The notes under the pieces were generated by a model. The model saw only the letters and a program-made list of their open reading frames with translations, did no database searches and was not told the DNA's origin. Source: Pseudomonadales bacterium (GTDB lineage Bacteria > Pseudomonadota > Gammaproteobacteria > Pseudomonadales > Azotimanducaceae). Taken from it: a stretch of 64,000 bases of DNA. This document shows positions 16,394 through 25,356 of this stretch, in pieces (the stretch's first letter is position 1; each line of letters opens with the position of its first letter). A program made the position numbers and the translations under genes. Where the stretch lies: NCBI GenBank assembly GCA_011525295.1, contig WTGV01000068.1, positions 1 through 64,000 on the forward strand. Direction: 5' to 3'.

Positions 16394-18061
16394 ATGTCGC
16401 GCATGTGCAAGGACACCATAAAAGATTTCATACGCGAACGAGTCGCACGAGATATTCGAGAAGAACGAATCAGTGGCGGTGTTGTAACGAGATTCCCCCC
16501 GGAACCGAACGGATATCTGCATATTGGTCATGCTAAATCCATATGTCTAAATTTCGGCATTGCTGAAGAGTTCGGAGGAATTACCTACTTGCGGTTTGAC
16601 GACACGAACCCACTGAGTGAAAGTGAGTCCTATGTACTAGCTATTCAAAGAGACGTAAAGTGGCTGGGTTTCGATTGGGAGAGTCGTTTAACATTCGCAT
16701 CGGATTATTTTCCACAACTCTACGAGTTTGCGGAGGAATTGATCAAGCGCGATAAAGCCTTTGTTTGTGATCTGAGTTTTGAAGAGCTACAACAAAGTCG
16801 CGGTTCGTTAGTTGAACCAGGTACAGATAGCCCCTTTCGTAACAGAACTGTTGAAGAAAATCTCGAATTGTTCCGCCGCATGAGAGCTGGAGAATTTCCT
16901 ACAGGATCGAAGACACTCCGGGCAAAAATTGACATGCTCGCACCCAACATAAACATGCGGGATCCTGTGCTCTATCGAATCATACACGCGCCACACCATC
17001 GCACGGGCTCGAACTGGTGTATATACCCGATGTATGACTTTACGCACTGTATATGTGATGCCTTGGAAGGGGTCACGCACTCTTTGTGTACATTGGAATT
17101 TGCCGACCACCGTCCGTTGTATGACTGGGTACTCGAGAATATCAACATCAACTTTCACCCACCACAGATTGAGTTTTCACGCTTAGGCTTGGAATACAAC
17201 GTTATGTCCAAACGCATGTTAAACCAGCTAGTGGAAAACCGACACGTCTCGGGTTGGGACGATCCGAGAATGCCGACGCTCTCCGGGCTCCGAAAGCGAG
17301 GAGTTCCACCCGCGGCGATCCGTGATTTTTGTAACCGTGTTGGCGTTACGAAACAAAACAACAATATTGAAACTGAACTTCTCGACTTTTGTATTCGCAA
17401 TACTTTGGAGCACACGACAAGGCGTGCGATGGCCGTGAAGCAGCCCTTAGCAATAGAAATCACTAACTTCGAAGGTGATGACTTGGTATTGGAAGCTCCT
17501 TGGCATCCAAAAAATGAAGAGTTAGGAGTTCGAACATTCACATTCGGCAGCTTGATTTATATCGATCGCGACGACTTTGCGATGAGCCCACCACCGAAGT
17601 TCAAGCGACTCGTACTTGGGGGTCTTGTCCGACTACGATACGCGTTCATCATTGAGTGTTTGGATGTGGAACGCGACGAGCATGGTACTATAACCAAAGT
17701 CTTCGCCAAGTACTTCCCTAGTTCCAAGAGTGGGTCGGACGCTAGCGGTCTCAAACCCAAAGGTGTGATTCAATTCGTTGCTGCAAACAATGCGCTCAGT
17801 GTACAGATGCATGATTACGATCGACTGTTTACTGTACCAACCCCGCTTAAGGAACAATTTGAACAAGAGATCAATCCGGATTCACATGTAGTACATAATG
17901 GATTTGTCGAAAAAGCAGTTAGTTCAGTTTCACATAGCTCCAGTTTTCAATTCGAGCGATTAGGTTTTTATTTCAGCAGTCCCGACGAGAGTCTTGAACA
18001 AGAACATCTAGTGTTTCATCGCACGGTAGCACTCAATCAAGGTTGGAAGCCCAAAGTTTGA
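16394..18061 (+). CDS. glnS: Glutaminyl-tRNA synthetase
   Basis: This is a class I aminoacyl-tRNA synthetase that charges tRNA-Gln. The HIGH signature is at residues 43-46 within PEPNGYLHIGHAK, and the second signature VMSKR is at 270-274. The LRFDDTNP segment and the two C-terminal beta-barrel anticodon-binding domains complete the normal length of 555 residues. The first ATG is at 16394; ATG 16403 is a possible shorter start. It ends in TGA, one of several genes showing that TGA is a normal stop in this genome. The following dehydratase gene overlaps its end. Confidence 0.96.
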   Translation: MSRMCKDTIKDFIRERVARDIREERISGGVVTRFPPEPNGYLHIGHAKSICLNFGIAEEFGGITYLRFDDTNPLSESESYVLAIQRDVKWLGFDWESRLTFASDYFPQLYEFAEELIKRDKAFVCDLSFEELQQSRGSLVEPGTDSPFRNRTVEENLELFRRMRAGEFPTGSKTLRAKIDMLAPNINMRDPVLYRIIHAPHHRTGSNWCIYPMYDFTHCICDALEGVTHSLCTLEFADHRPLYDWVLENININFHPPQIEFSRLGLEYNVMSKRMLNQLVENRHVSGWDDPRMPTLSGLRKRGVPPAAIRDFCNRVGVTKQNNNIETELLDFCIRNTLEHTTRRAMAVKQPLAIEITNFEGDDLVLEAPWHPKNEELGVRTFTFGSLIYIDRDDFAMSPPPKFKRLVLGGLVRLRYAFIIECLDVERDEHGTITKVFAKYFPSSKSGSDASGLKPKGVIQFVAANNALSVQMHDYDRLFTVPTPLKEQFEQEINPDSHVVHNGFVEKAVSSVSHSSSFQFERLGFYFSSPDESLEQEHLVFHRTVALNQGWKPKV

Positions 18062-18984
18062 AAGCTCCCTCTAGGGACTGTGTACTGGCCGCTGTAGCTC
18101 GAATAGCTCCGTATATCCACCACACACCCGTGCTTCAATCGAGAAGCATGAACAAACTTGTCGGTGCAAACCTATTTTTTAAATGTGAAAACTTTCAAAA
18201 GACGGGAGCGTTTAAAGCGCGCGGCGCGGTCAACACGGTTTTGCAGTTATCTTCTGATATTGAGTCAGTTGTGACCCATTCTTCGGGCAACCACGGAGCA
18301 GCTCTAGCATGGTCTACCAGTTTGCATGAAATAAACAGTTTTGTCGTGGTACCGACAGATGCTTCGCCTTTTAAACGTCGGAACATGGAGAGATACGGCG
18401 CTACGCTGATCGATTGTGGTCAGGAACTCGAAAGTCGCGAGAGTGTATTACAAGAGTTTCTGAAACAACACGATGCAACTTTCATTCATCCCTATGACGA
18501 TGCCCGAATTATTACAGGTCAAGGAACTGCCACAATGGAACTACTCGAGAGTGAGCACAATCTAGATCAAATTTGGGTTCCAGTCGGTGGTGGAGGGCTA
18601 GCGAGTGGTGCTATACTTGCAGCGAACGGAAATGTTGAGATTGTGTGTGCCGAACCTGAGTTAGCGAAAGACGCATATTTGTCAATGCAGACTGGTGATC
18701 GACAGCCACCTCTACCACCAGTTACTGTTGCCGACGGGTTGCGATCCTCGTTAGGAGAACTGAATTTTGATATTCTCAAAGCCGCTAAGACACGAGTAGC
18801 CTTAGCGACCGAAGACTCAATCAACAGCGCTGTGCGTCTCGTGTTTGAGATGATGAAAATAGTAATCGAACCTTCGGCGGCCGTCGTTGTCGGAGCGATG
18901 TTGGATAACCCATCTTTCGTCGCGAAGAGAGTCGGTGCGATTTTGAGCGGAGGGAACGTTCCCTGTCCGCGCCAATTCAACTAA
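18058..18984 (+). CDS. PLP-dependent serine/threonine dehydratase (or racemase)
   Basis: This is a fold-type II PLP enzyme. The Schiff-base Lys lies in KTGAFKARGAVN, the SSGNHGAALAW loop binds the substrate carboxylate, and VPVGGGGLASGAIL is the glycine-rich phosphate loop. With about 308 residues and no ACT domain, it resembles catabolic threonine dehydratase, serine racemase and 3-hydroxyaspartate dehydratase, which cannot be separated safely by eye. The likely start is TTG 18058, overlapping the glnS stop by four bases (TTGA); an in-frame TTG at 18043 is an alternative. Confidence 0.88.
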   Translation: MKAPSRDCVLAAVARIAPYIHHTPVLQSRSMNKLVGANLFFKCENFQKTGAFKARGAVNTVLQLSSDIESVVTHSSGNHGAALAWSTSLHEINSFVVVPTDASPFKRRNMERYGATLIDCGQELESRESVLQEFLKQHDATFIHPYDDARIITGQGTATMELLESEHNLDQIWVPVGGGGLASGAILAANGNVEIVCAEPELAKDAYLSMQTGDRQPPLPPVTVADGLRSSLGELNFDILKAAKTRVALATEDSINSAVRLVFEMMKIVIEPSAAVVVGAMLDNPSFVAKRVGAILSGGNVPCPRQFN

Positions 18985-19280
18985 GCTCGGGTACCTTTTA
19001 CTGCAGAGCTTCCAAACATTCCTAATTTGACAAAACCGGTCATGTCGTTGCCGTTTATTTCGACCGCAAACTCCAAGGTCATCGGCATCGGCTGAGTGAT
19101 TTTCACTGACCAATTTAACTTGTTCCCGTCGACTTGTCCGTCCGTGATGGGAGAGGACCCCTGAGTGATCGCGATGGATCCGTTAAAGGTGTCACCATCG
19201 GCTTCAACGTTTACTTCAGCATTCTGCTTACCCATAGGAGTGTTTACTTCGATTTTCCAAGTTCCGTTGACTTCACTCAT
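18981..19280 (-). CDS. Small beta-rich hypothetical protein, 99 aa
   Basis: The product begins MSEVNGTWKIEVNTPMGKQ and continues with alternating hydrophobic residues and glycines (TFNGSIAITQ, NKLNWSVKITQP), suggesting a small beta barrel. The NGTWKIEVNTPMGKQ opening recurs in small uncharacterised bacterial proteins I have seen, but no function is known to me. There is no signal peptide. It overlaps the convergent dehydratase gene by four bases at their 3' ends. Confidence 0.7.
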   Translation of the reverse strand: MSEVNGTWKIEVNTPMGKQNAEVNVEADGDTFNGSIAITQGSSPITDGQVDGNKLNWSVKITQPMPMTLEFAVEINGNDMTGFVKLGMFGSSAVKGTRA

Positions 19281-19608
19281 TCTGTTTGACTCTTCCTATT
19301 TTTGAATTCGCAGGTGGGAGATTGGGATTGTAGTAAGTTGCGTACGCAAGAGCTAAGGTAGTTTCAACCTTGGCGAATTCCAAAATTATACGAAGCACTC
19401 AATCTGTGAAACTACAAGGAAATTTCTAGCTGTAGCCAGGTCTTCAGACACTTGCAACTCGTACGATAGATCAATTTGTCCGGTCCGATATTTCTCTTCG
19501 CAAGGTTGCGTTAACAGTTTGAAACACTGTTCACGAATAGGCTACCTGGCTTGAGCGGAGTATGCAGTCGATAATAGGAGCTGAAGTTCGACCCCACTGA
19601 ACTACAGG
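19281..19608. other. Intergenic stretch with inverted repeats, no gene
   Basis: This 328-base gap lies downstream of lon and upstream of the small beta-rich gene. It holds a 9-base inverted pair (GTAGTTTCA near 19357 and TGAAACTAC near 19410) and AACAGT/ACTGTT around 19515. No terminator with a U tract or RNA gene was recognised. Confidence 0.4.
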
Positions 19609-21927
19609 TCAAAGATTCGGGATCGCTATTCTTACGACATCAGAGAGCGTCTCGACCAAGCTAATCTCCATGTCGTCGCGTACTGAAGAGGGGAGTTTTT
19701 CTAACTCTGACGCATTGTCTTTTGGAAGAATTACGTGTCTAATTCCCGATCGATGCGCGGCAAGAATCTTTTCGCGGACACCACCAACCGGTAATACCAA
19801 ACCGGATAACGTCAACTCTCCAGTCATGGCGATGTCATCTCTGACGATCTTGGAGCTATAAGCACTAGCAAGTGCTGTAGCCATAGTAATTCCTGCCGAT
19901 GGCCCGTCTTTCGGTACCGCGCCGGCTGGAATGTGGATATGTACTCCCGATTGTTCTATTGCCTCTCGGTCAATGTGTAATTCATCGGCTACAGACCATA
20001 TATAACTCCGCGCAGCTTTCGCAGACTCTTGCATAACTTGACCGACATGACCGGTGATGGTAACTTTGTCATCCTTTGAGGTCAAGGAAGCCTCAACATA
20101 GAGTACGTCACCTCCAGCTTCAGTCCACGCTAAGCCGGTCGCGACACCATTCGTGAGAGTTCGTCGGTTGCGGTCTTCGCGAAACTTTTCCGGTCCTAAT
20201 AACTCGACAATCTTTTCGACGTTAAGCTTGCCTCTCGATGTGTCTTCAAGGAGACTATTCTTCGCTCGTTTTCGAGCAATACTCTCGATTGTTCTTTCTA
20301 AGTTTCGAACGCCTGCCTCGCGTGTATAACGTCGCACGACATGTTTTAGGCCTCCGTCCGTGAACTGCATTTGAGGTTCTTGCAACCCAGCATTCAATGT
20401 TTGTCGAGGAATCAAGAATCGACGAGCGATTTCCAATTTTTCTAACTCACTGTAACCGGTCAACTCAATGACCTCTAATCGATCAAGCAATGGGCGCAGT
20501 ATTCCTTCGAGCGTATTCGCAGTAGTTATAAAAAATACCTTTGAAAGATCGAAAGGCAGATTGAGATAGTTATCTCGGAATTCGATGTTTTGAGCAGGGT
20601 CTAGAATTTCCATCAACGCGGCTGAGGGATCTCCTCGAAAGTCTCTTCCCAATTTGTCGAGTTCATCCAGCATTAAAACGGGATTGCGAACGCCACATCT
20701 CCGAATTGCTTGGAGAATTCGACCAGGCATTGATCCGATGTAGGTCCGACGATGTCCGCGTAATTCAGCTTCATCGTGCAAACCTCCGAGGCTCATGCGT
20801 TCAAATTTACGGCCCATCGCGCGTGCGATTGATTGTCCAAGTGAGGTCTTTCCAACACCAGGTGGTCCAACGAAACAGAGAATCGAAGCTTTTGCTTCAG
20901 GGTTAAGTTTTAGAACAGCGAGAGATTCGAGTATACGGTCCTTAACGTCCTCTAAACCAAAGTGATCCTCTTCTAAAATTTCTTTTGCATGCCCTAGTTC
21001 AAGATTGTCTTCGGTAACGACATTCCATGGTAGTTCGGCTACTAGTTCTAGATAGCTTCGTGCAACTTGAAAGTCGGATGCATGAGGAGACATCCTAGCA
21101 AGTCGACGGAGCTCGCGGTCAACTTCTTTTCTAGCGTTTTCAGGAATATTTGCTTGTCGCAGTTGTTCCTTTAATTCTGCAATCTCGTCATCGTTTTCGC
21201 CTTCACCCAACGCTTGTTCGATCGCGCGTTTTTGCTGACGAAGTAAATGCTCCCGTTGTTGTTGCTCCATGCCTTCGTGAGCAGAACTTTGAATTTCAAG
21301 CTGAATTTCTGCGATTGACAATTCGTTCTTGAGAACTTCGAGAACATATTCCATGAGCTTATCTACGTCATCTATTTCAAGAATCTCTTGGGCTTGTTCT
21401 TCGTGGAGATGTTTTGAATAGGACGCGATTCGATACATTTGCGTAACGGGGTTCTTGTATTGCCCGACAAATTGTTGATAGACTTGTTCACTCTTATCGG
21501 GATTCAGTACGCTCGCGATCTTCTGAGCGTACTCCAAAGCGGTGGCGTGGGTAGCGAGGGCACTCGCACTGATTTTTGGAAAAACGTCTGCTAGATTTGT
21601 GAGTTCAGCATACTGTGCTGACATGTACTCTTTGTTGTTGTATACCCGATGTAATTGCACTCGTTGTTGTGCTTCTGCAATGACCTGCGCACCGGAATTA
21701 CGTTTGTCGACTCGCTTAATGGTGCAAAGTGAGCCGATGGTGTACAAGTCCTGTTTAACGGGATCTTCCATTTCCGCGTCGCGTTGTAGTACAGTCAGAA
21801 TCAAGCTATTAGATTCCATAGCCTTCGTTACTGCACGCAGTGATTTTTCTCGACCCACGGCGATCGGAGCTATCTGCCCGGGATAAATTACAAGATTTTT
21901 TAGTGGTAATACAGGTGCGACTGCCAT
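19609..21927 (-). CDS. lon: ATP-dependent protease Lon
   Basis: Lon is a cytoplasmic AAA+ serine protease that degrades misfolded and regulatory proteins. The N-terminal substrate domain (PVLPLKNLVIYPGQIAPIAVGR) is followed by a coiled segment and the AAA+ module, with Walker A GPPGVGKT at 354-361 and Walker B PVLMLDELDKLG. The C-terminal protease has catalytic Ser in PKDGPSAGITMATAL (about residue 665) and Lys in VREKILAAHRSG (about 708). The length of 772 residues is normal. A heat-shock-like promoter lies just upstream. Confidence 0.97.
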   Translation of the reverse strand: MAVAPVLPLKNLVIYPGQIAPIAVGREKSLRAVTKAMESNSLILTVLQRDAEMEDPVKQDLYTIGSLCTIKRVDKRNSGAQVIAEAQQRVQLHRVYNNKEYMSAQYAELTNLADVFPKISASALATHATALEYAQKIASVLNPDKSEQVYQQFVGQYKNPVTQMYRIASYSKHLHEEQAQEILEIDDVDKLMEYVLEVLKNELSIAEIQLEIQSSAHEGMEQQQREHLLRQQKRAIEQALGEGENDDEIAELKEQLRQANIPENARKEVDRELRRLARMSPHASDFQVARSYLELVAELPWNVVTEDNLELGHAKEILEEDHFGLEDVKDRILESLAVLKLNPEAKASILCFVGPPGVGKTSLGQSIARAMGRKFERMSLGGLHDEAELRGHRRTYIGSMPGRILQAIRRCGVRNPVLMLDELDKLGRDFRGDPSAALMEILDPAQNIEFRDNYLNLPFDLSKVFFITTANTLEGILRPLLDRLEVIELTGYSELEKLEIARRFLIPRQTLNAGLQEPQMQFTDGGLKHVVRRYTREAGVRNLERTIESIARKRAKNSLLEDTSRGKLNVEKIVELLGPEKFREDRNRRTLTNGVATGLAWTEAGGDVLYVEASLTSKDDKVTITGHVGQVMQESAKAARSYIWSVADELHIDREAIEQSGVHIHIPAGAVPKDGPSAGITMATALASAYSSKIVRDDIAMTGELTLSGLVLPVGGVREKILAAHRSGIRHVILPKDNASELEKLPSSVRDDMEISLVETLSDVVRIAIPNL

Positions 21928-21965
21928 CTATCGCCTGCTTTCTTCGTGTCTATACATAGCTTAGT

Positions 21966-21994
21966 AAATATGGTCAAACAAAGTGAATTCAACC
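21966..21994 (-). promoter_or_regulatory. Possible sigma-32 (heat-shock) promoter of lon
   Basis: On the minus strand, GGTTGAA (complement of 21988-21994) is followed after 14 bases by CCATATTT (complement of 21966-21973). This resembles the sigma-32 consensus CTTGAA, 13-15 bases, CCCCATNT. The -10 lies about 40 bases before the lon ATG. Heat-shock control of lon is known in Proteobacteria; here it is inferred from one imperfect match. Confidence 0.4.
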
Positions 21995-22676
21995 GTTGGT
22001 TGACTGACTCTTCTTCGACGCAGAGCTCAATAATCTAGCGATTCAAATCCATCTTAGCTTACATAGATGATTTTAAGCGAGTTTTTGGAAAAATTCTTTG
22101 GAAATTTCCTAGCTCGACTAGTAGGGAAGTTCGAAAATCGTGTAAAGAAGTCGACTCGCATTGGGCCGATGTAGCGGAGCGCTCAAAGAGTCAACTATTG
22201 CGATAGACTTTGGCATACCGAAGCATAACATATCGTTTAATTCTTTGCACAAGAGCCAGTGTTCGACTGTTCTCAAGTCAAGGTGGTGAGTGTAAGTGGA
22301 TGTGGCTCCTTAGCGTTTAGTGAGAACTCATGGAAGTCGGTCGCTCACAAGTAAAACACCCAAATTCATACGAAACATTACAAGTCATCTTTCAGTTTGG
22401 AAAAGGACTGTACGAGCCACGGTCGAGTATCTCGTTGTTGAAAGATTTGTCGTTTCGAGTAGTGTGATACACGCTGAAGCATCGAGTTTACTTATGAAAT
22501 TACAAGTTCAAGTGCATTTCTATTCAATGTAGATTAAACACTAAGGGATTGTAGAACGCTATTAGGTCATCACAGGAGGATGAAGTGCTATCAAAAACAT
22601 CGCCTTCCTAAATTCGACTGGCTCGTGTGCCGGGTAGCACCCTAGGTTCCTTCAGTAAACCGGCTTTCAAGATCAC

Positions 22677-22717
22677 AGAGCAGTGAACTCATTAGTTCTT
22701 CACTGTTCTTTCTATTT
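22677..22717 (+). terminator. Rho-independent terminator without an obvious gene
   Basis: AGAGCAGTGAA (22677-22687) pairs with TTCACTGTTCT (22699-22709) over 11 base pairs with one G-U, and a T-rich run (TTCTATTTTT) follows. The orientation is rightward, but no recognisable plus-strand gene lies upstream. Confidence 0.5.
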
Positions 22718-22841
22718 TTAAGAGTTTGAAGCTACTGAATGCAAGTTGATGGAAGATCGATGTTTGAATAACCAAATTCCGCGAATTTTGCGGGTTCAAA
22801 GATCTGTAGAACTTGTGCTCCTACACGAACATGGTTGATCG

Positions 22842-23705
22842 CTACTGCACGAATCGAAATTGTTTTTCCGGAGTCGTTCTACTTTCACTTCCAAAATCGG
22901 TTGCTAGATTCAAGCCGATTGAATCTGAACTTCTTTCACTAAGTCGATGGACCGCAACCCGTGTGTGGGAATTCAGGACTCGAACGAAATTTACAAGAGA
23001 ATTCTTTGGATTCACAATCCCTTGGTAAGTTGAACTAGTCTTAGCCTCAAATTGAGCTCCCGGCTTGGCATGAGTTGTTGCATTAAGGTCAAACAATCCG
23101 AATGATAGCAAGTCTCCGGTCATCCAACCTGACGCGTTTACACTCGGTAATTTCGCTACTAGAAGCTGATTGAAACGGTCAAAATTTAACGAACTAGTAT
23201 CATTTTCCTCTTTTATGGGAGGGCAGTTGGAACATCCGTGTCTGTACCAAACAGTTGCTGTTAGAGATTGGGAGTCGTCTTCATCGACTTCGTAGGATAC
23301 ACACACTTTTTGATATGATTTCGTAGCCCCTCCATCGCAATTCTGTAAACAAATCAAATCGCTCGTTGCGCTTCCGTCGTTATAAGGTTCAGAAGTAGCA
23401 CAGTCAGGGTTGGCATACATCCACCACTCCCAATTGCAGGGAAGTGTCGATTCCGATTCCGATTCTGGTTCTGATTCTGAATCCGACTCCGAATCAGATT
23501 CCGACAAGAGAATGTCCAAAGTGGCTTCCTCGTCGTCTAGACGAAATTCAAGACGACTATCGTGACTCGGAGACACTGGTGAGAATTGCATGGATAGCTT
23601 TGCCTCGTTCCCACCGGTCTCTGTGAGAGCGGTAGAAAACGGTACGAAAAATATCACTAATAAGCAACTAGTAGCCCAGATTCTCGACTGTAGTTTTTTA
23701 AACAT
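22842..23705 (-). CDS. Exported Cys-rich protein with Ser-Asp/Ser-Glu repeat
   Basis: The ATG at 23705 has an excellent GGGAGG site six bases upstream; a longer reading to 23753 lacks one. The 287-residue product has a signal peptide (MFKKLQSRIWATSCLLVIFF), then a run of Ser-Asp and Ser-Glu dipeptides near residues 67-85. A compact Cys-rich segment follows (LPCNWEWWMYANPDCATSEP, LICLQNCDGG, VWYRHGCSNCPP). An acidic low-complexity linker before a disulfide-rich module suggests a secreted or surface protein, perhaps calcium-binding. I do not recognise the family, and the gene stands alone. Confidence 0.75.
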   Translation of the reverse strand: MFKKLQSRIWATSCLLVIFFVPFSTALTETGGNEAKLSMQFSPVSPSHDSRLEFRLDDEEATLDILLSESDSESDSESEPESESESTLPCNWEWWMYANPDCATSEPYNDGSATSDLICLQNCDGGATKSYQKVCVSYEVDEDDSQSLTATVWYRHGCSNCPPIKEENDTSSLNFDRFNQLLVAKLPSVNASGWMTGDLLSFGLFDLNATTHAKPGAQFEAKTSSTYQGIVNPKNSLVNFVRVLNSHTRVAVHRLSERSSDSIGLNLATDFGSESRTTPEKQFRFVQ

Positions 23706-24177
23706 TGTTAACCTCCCACGTTGAATTCTTTTGAATGCGCTTCTTATGAGCAACTAGCATTCTCAACGATTATAAATGATTTCTCAATATTCCTGCTCAT
23801 GTCGAAGGACTCTACATTTATAAACAGGACTTGCTTATTAGAAGAAATGTTCATCACGAAAAAGTTACATTTTGCTAGTACCACAGTTTGACATCTGAAC
23901 CTTACGGGACAAGAGACCGCAATCGGTTCGAGTCTGAGCCGCTTCCAGATATTCAACGTAATTCTGTAGCGATAGATGTTTGGAACAATGTTGGATTTGC
24001 CGTAAATTTCGTTGATTTCTATACTAACATATTATTAAGTGCGCACGGCACTACTTAAAATTGACGCTCTAAACTCGTTCATAGGAGTTACTTTCAAAGT
24101 TTAGCTTACGTCGATAGATAACACAACGTCGTGGTATTAGGGGCTCTAGTAAATCGTGAATAGGACAGAATAAACAA
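23706..24177. other. Intergenic region between divergent genes, no RNA gene seen
   Basis: This 470-base gap separates the leftward Cys-rich protein gene from the rightward dUTPase gene and presumably holds both promoters. A short ORF (23744-23956, minus) has no recognisable content. No promoter was strong enough to call. Confidence 0.4.
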
Positions 24178-24828
24178 GTGAAGACAACATCTTTTGTAAC
24201 CTGCCTGCGCGAAATGATGGATTTACAGCACACGCACAATCAACAAGTACATCCCCATTGGCATAAACAGAACTATCCATTCCACCGAGCAATTTGGACA
24301 GAGTGCGCGGAACTTCTCGATCATTACGGTTGGAAGTGGTGGAAACTTCAAGAACCAGACTTGGTTCAGGTCAAACTCGAAATCGTCGATATTTGGCATT
24401 TTGGTCTGTCGATGCTGATCGTAGCGGAACAAAATATTGAAGAACTCGCGCGCGAGATGCTCGAGTGTGAGCAGGATTGTAGCGTGGTTGGTCCCAGCTT
24501 TGTTCCTTCCGTGGAAGCACTAGCCCAACAGGCTTTAGACCGACGATTCGACACGATAGCTTTCATGGACATGATGAACGCGCTGCCGTTTCCATTGCAA
24601 GATCTTTATGGCATTTATAAAGGGAAGAACGTACTAAATCGATTCCGACAATCAAACGGCTACAAGGATGGTAGCTATCAGAAATTTTGGAATGGAAAAG
24701 AAGACAACGTACATCTTGCGGAACTCGTCCTTGAACTTGATCCATACGACGCAGAGTTCCTCTCCAAGTTGTATAGCCAACTAGACAATAGGTATCGTGA
24801 ATTAACGGTAGAGGGACCACGTTCCTAA
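24178..24828 (+). CDS. All-alpha dUTP diphosphatase
   Basis: The protein belongs to the dimeric, all-alpha dUTPase/NTP pyrophosphatase family, which hydrolyses dUTP (and dUDP) to dUMP and keeps uracil out of DNA. The metal-binding motifs are AIWTECAELLDHYGWKWWK and VQVKLEIVDIWHFGLS, with the paired acidic residues that hold magnesium. The length of 216 residues fits. It starts at GTG 24178; a later ATG is possible. The Nudix gene follows after two bases, so the two form a nucleotide-pool sanitation pair. Confidence 0.85.
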   Translation: MKTTSFVTCLREMMDLQHTHNQQVHPHWHKQNYPFHRAIWTECAELLDHYGWKWWKLQEPDLVQVKLEIVDIWHFGLSMLIVAEQNIEELAREMLECEQDCSVVGPSFVPSVEALAQQALDRRFDTIAFMDMMNALPFPLQDLYGIYKGKNVLNRFRQSNGYKDGSYQKFWNGKEDNVHLAELVLELDPYDAEFLSKLYSQLDNRYRELTVEGPRS

Positions 24829-24830
24829 GC

Positions 24831-25322
24831 ATGACGAACAGTGGTCGCTTGTTTCCGGAGGATTGGAAACCTCCCGTAATTGCAACACTTATTTATGTTA
24901 TGCGTGATGAAGAAGTTCTTCTAATCGAAAAGAAGCGCGGGCATGGAGCTGGAAAAGTGAACGCACCGGGTGGAAAAGTCACATCATCGGAATCGTTGCC
25001 AGCTTGTGCGGTTCGTGAGTGTGAAGAAGAAGTCGGAATCATTGCGCACAATCCTCAACAACGTGGATTACTGCGCTTTCAGGACTTGGTGAACGGGTTC
25101 GCGTTGCAAGGTGCAGTTTTCGTGGCAACGGAGTTCTCAGGAACTCTGAAGGAAACTATCGAGGCGACACCTTTTTGGTGTTTGAAGAGTGCCGTCCCTT
25201 ATGAATTAATGTGGGAAGACGATCAGTATTGGTTACCCCATATATTAGGAGGAAAGCAAATAGCAGGTGACTTCTACTTCCGAGACGATCAATTAGTGTC
25301 TTGGGGTCTTGAGATTACTTAG
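24831..25322 (+). CDS. Nudix hydrolase, MutT/MTH1-like
   Basis: A complete Nudix box (Gx5Ex7REUxEExGU) is present in GGKVTSSESLPACAVRE followed by CEEEVGI. The preceding GKVNAPGGKV is like the MTH1-type 8-oxo-purine nucleotide hydrolases. The length of 163 residues is typical. It lies two bases after the dUTPase, so the two are probably co-transcribed, which supports a role in cleaning the nucleotide pool. The exact substrate is not predictable from the sequence. Confidence 0.88.
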   Translation: MTNSGRLFPEDWKPPVIATLIYVMRDEEVLLIEKKRGHGAGKVNAPGGKVTSSESLPACAVRECEEEVGIIAHNPQQRGLLRFQDLVNGFALQGAVFVATEFSGTLKETIEATPFWCLKSAVPYELMWEDDQYWLPHILGGKQIAGDFYFRDDQLVSWGLEIT

Positions 25323-25356
25323 GAGTAAATCTCAGGGATGGGAGAGCACTCTCTTT

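Larger units (their letters stand above)
21928..22841. other. Long gene-poor stretch upstream of lon
   Basis: This gap of about 900 bases contains the lon promoter candidate and a strong terminator-like hairpin reading rightward at 22677-22717. The only ORF of note (22320-22532) has no convincing start or motif. A rightward transcript ending at the hairpin, such as a small RNA, is possible, but its start cannot be defined. Confidence 0.4.

Noticed and set aside
22320-22532. 70-aa ORF upstream of the orphan terminator
   Set aside because: GTG start without a ribosome binding site, no motif and no protein-like composition.
23444-23510. CRISPR-like or tandem DNA repeat
   Set aside because: It is the Ser-Asp/Ser-Glu coding repeat of a secreted protein; the units are six bases long and imperfect.
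23915-23945. tRNA-like GGTTCGAGTC segment
   Set aside because: There are no matching acceptor, D or anticodon arms around it.
23744-23956. 70-aa minus-strand ORF before the Cys-rich protein
   Set aside because: It overlaps the upstream region of a gene with a strong start and shows no recognisable content.
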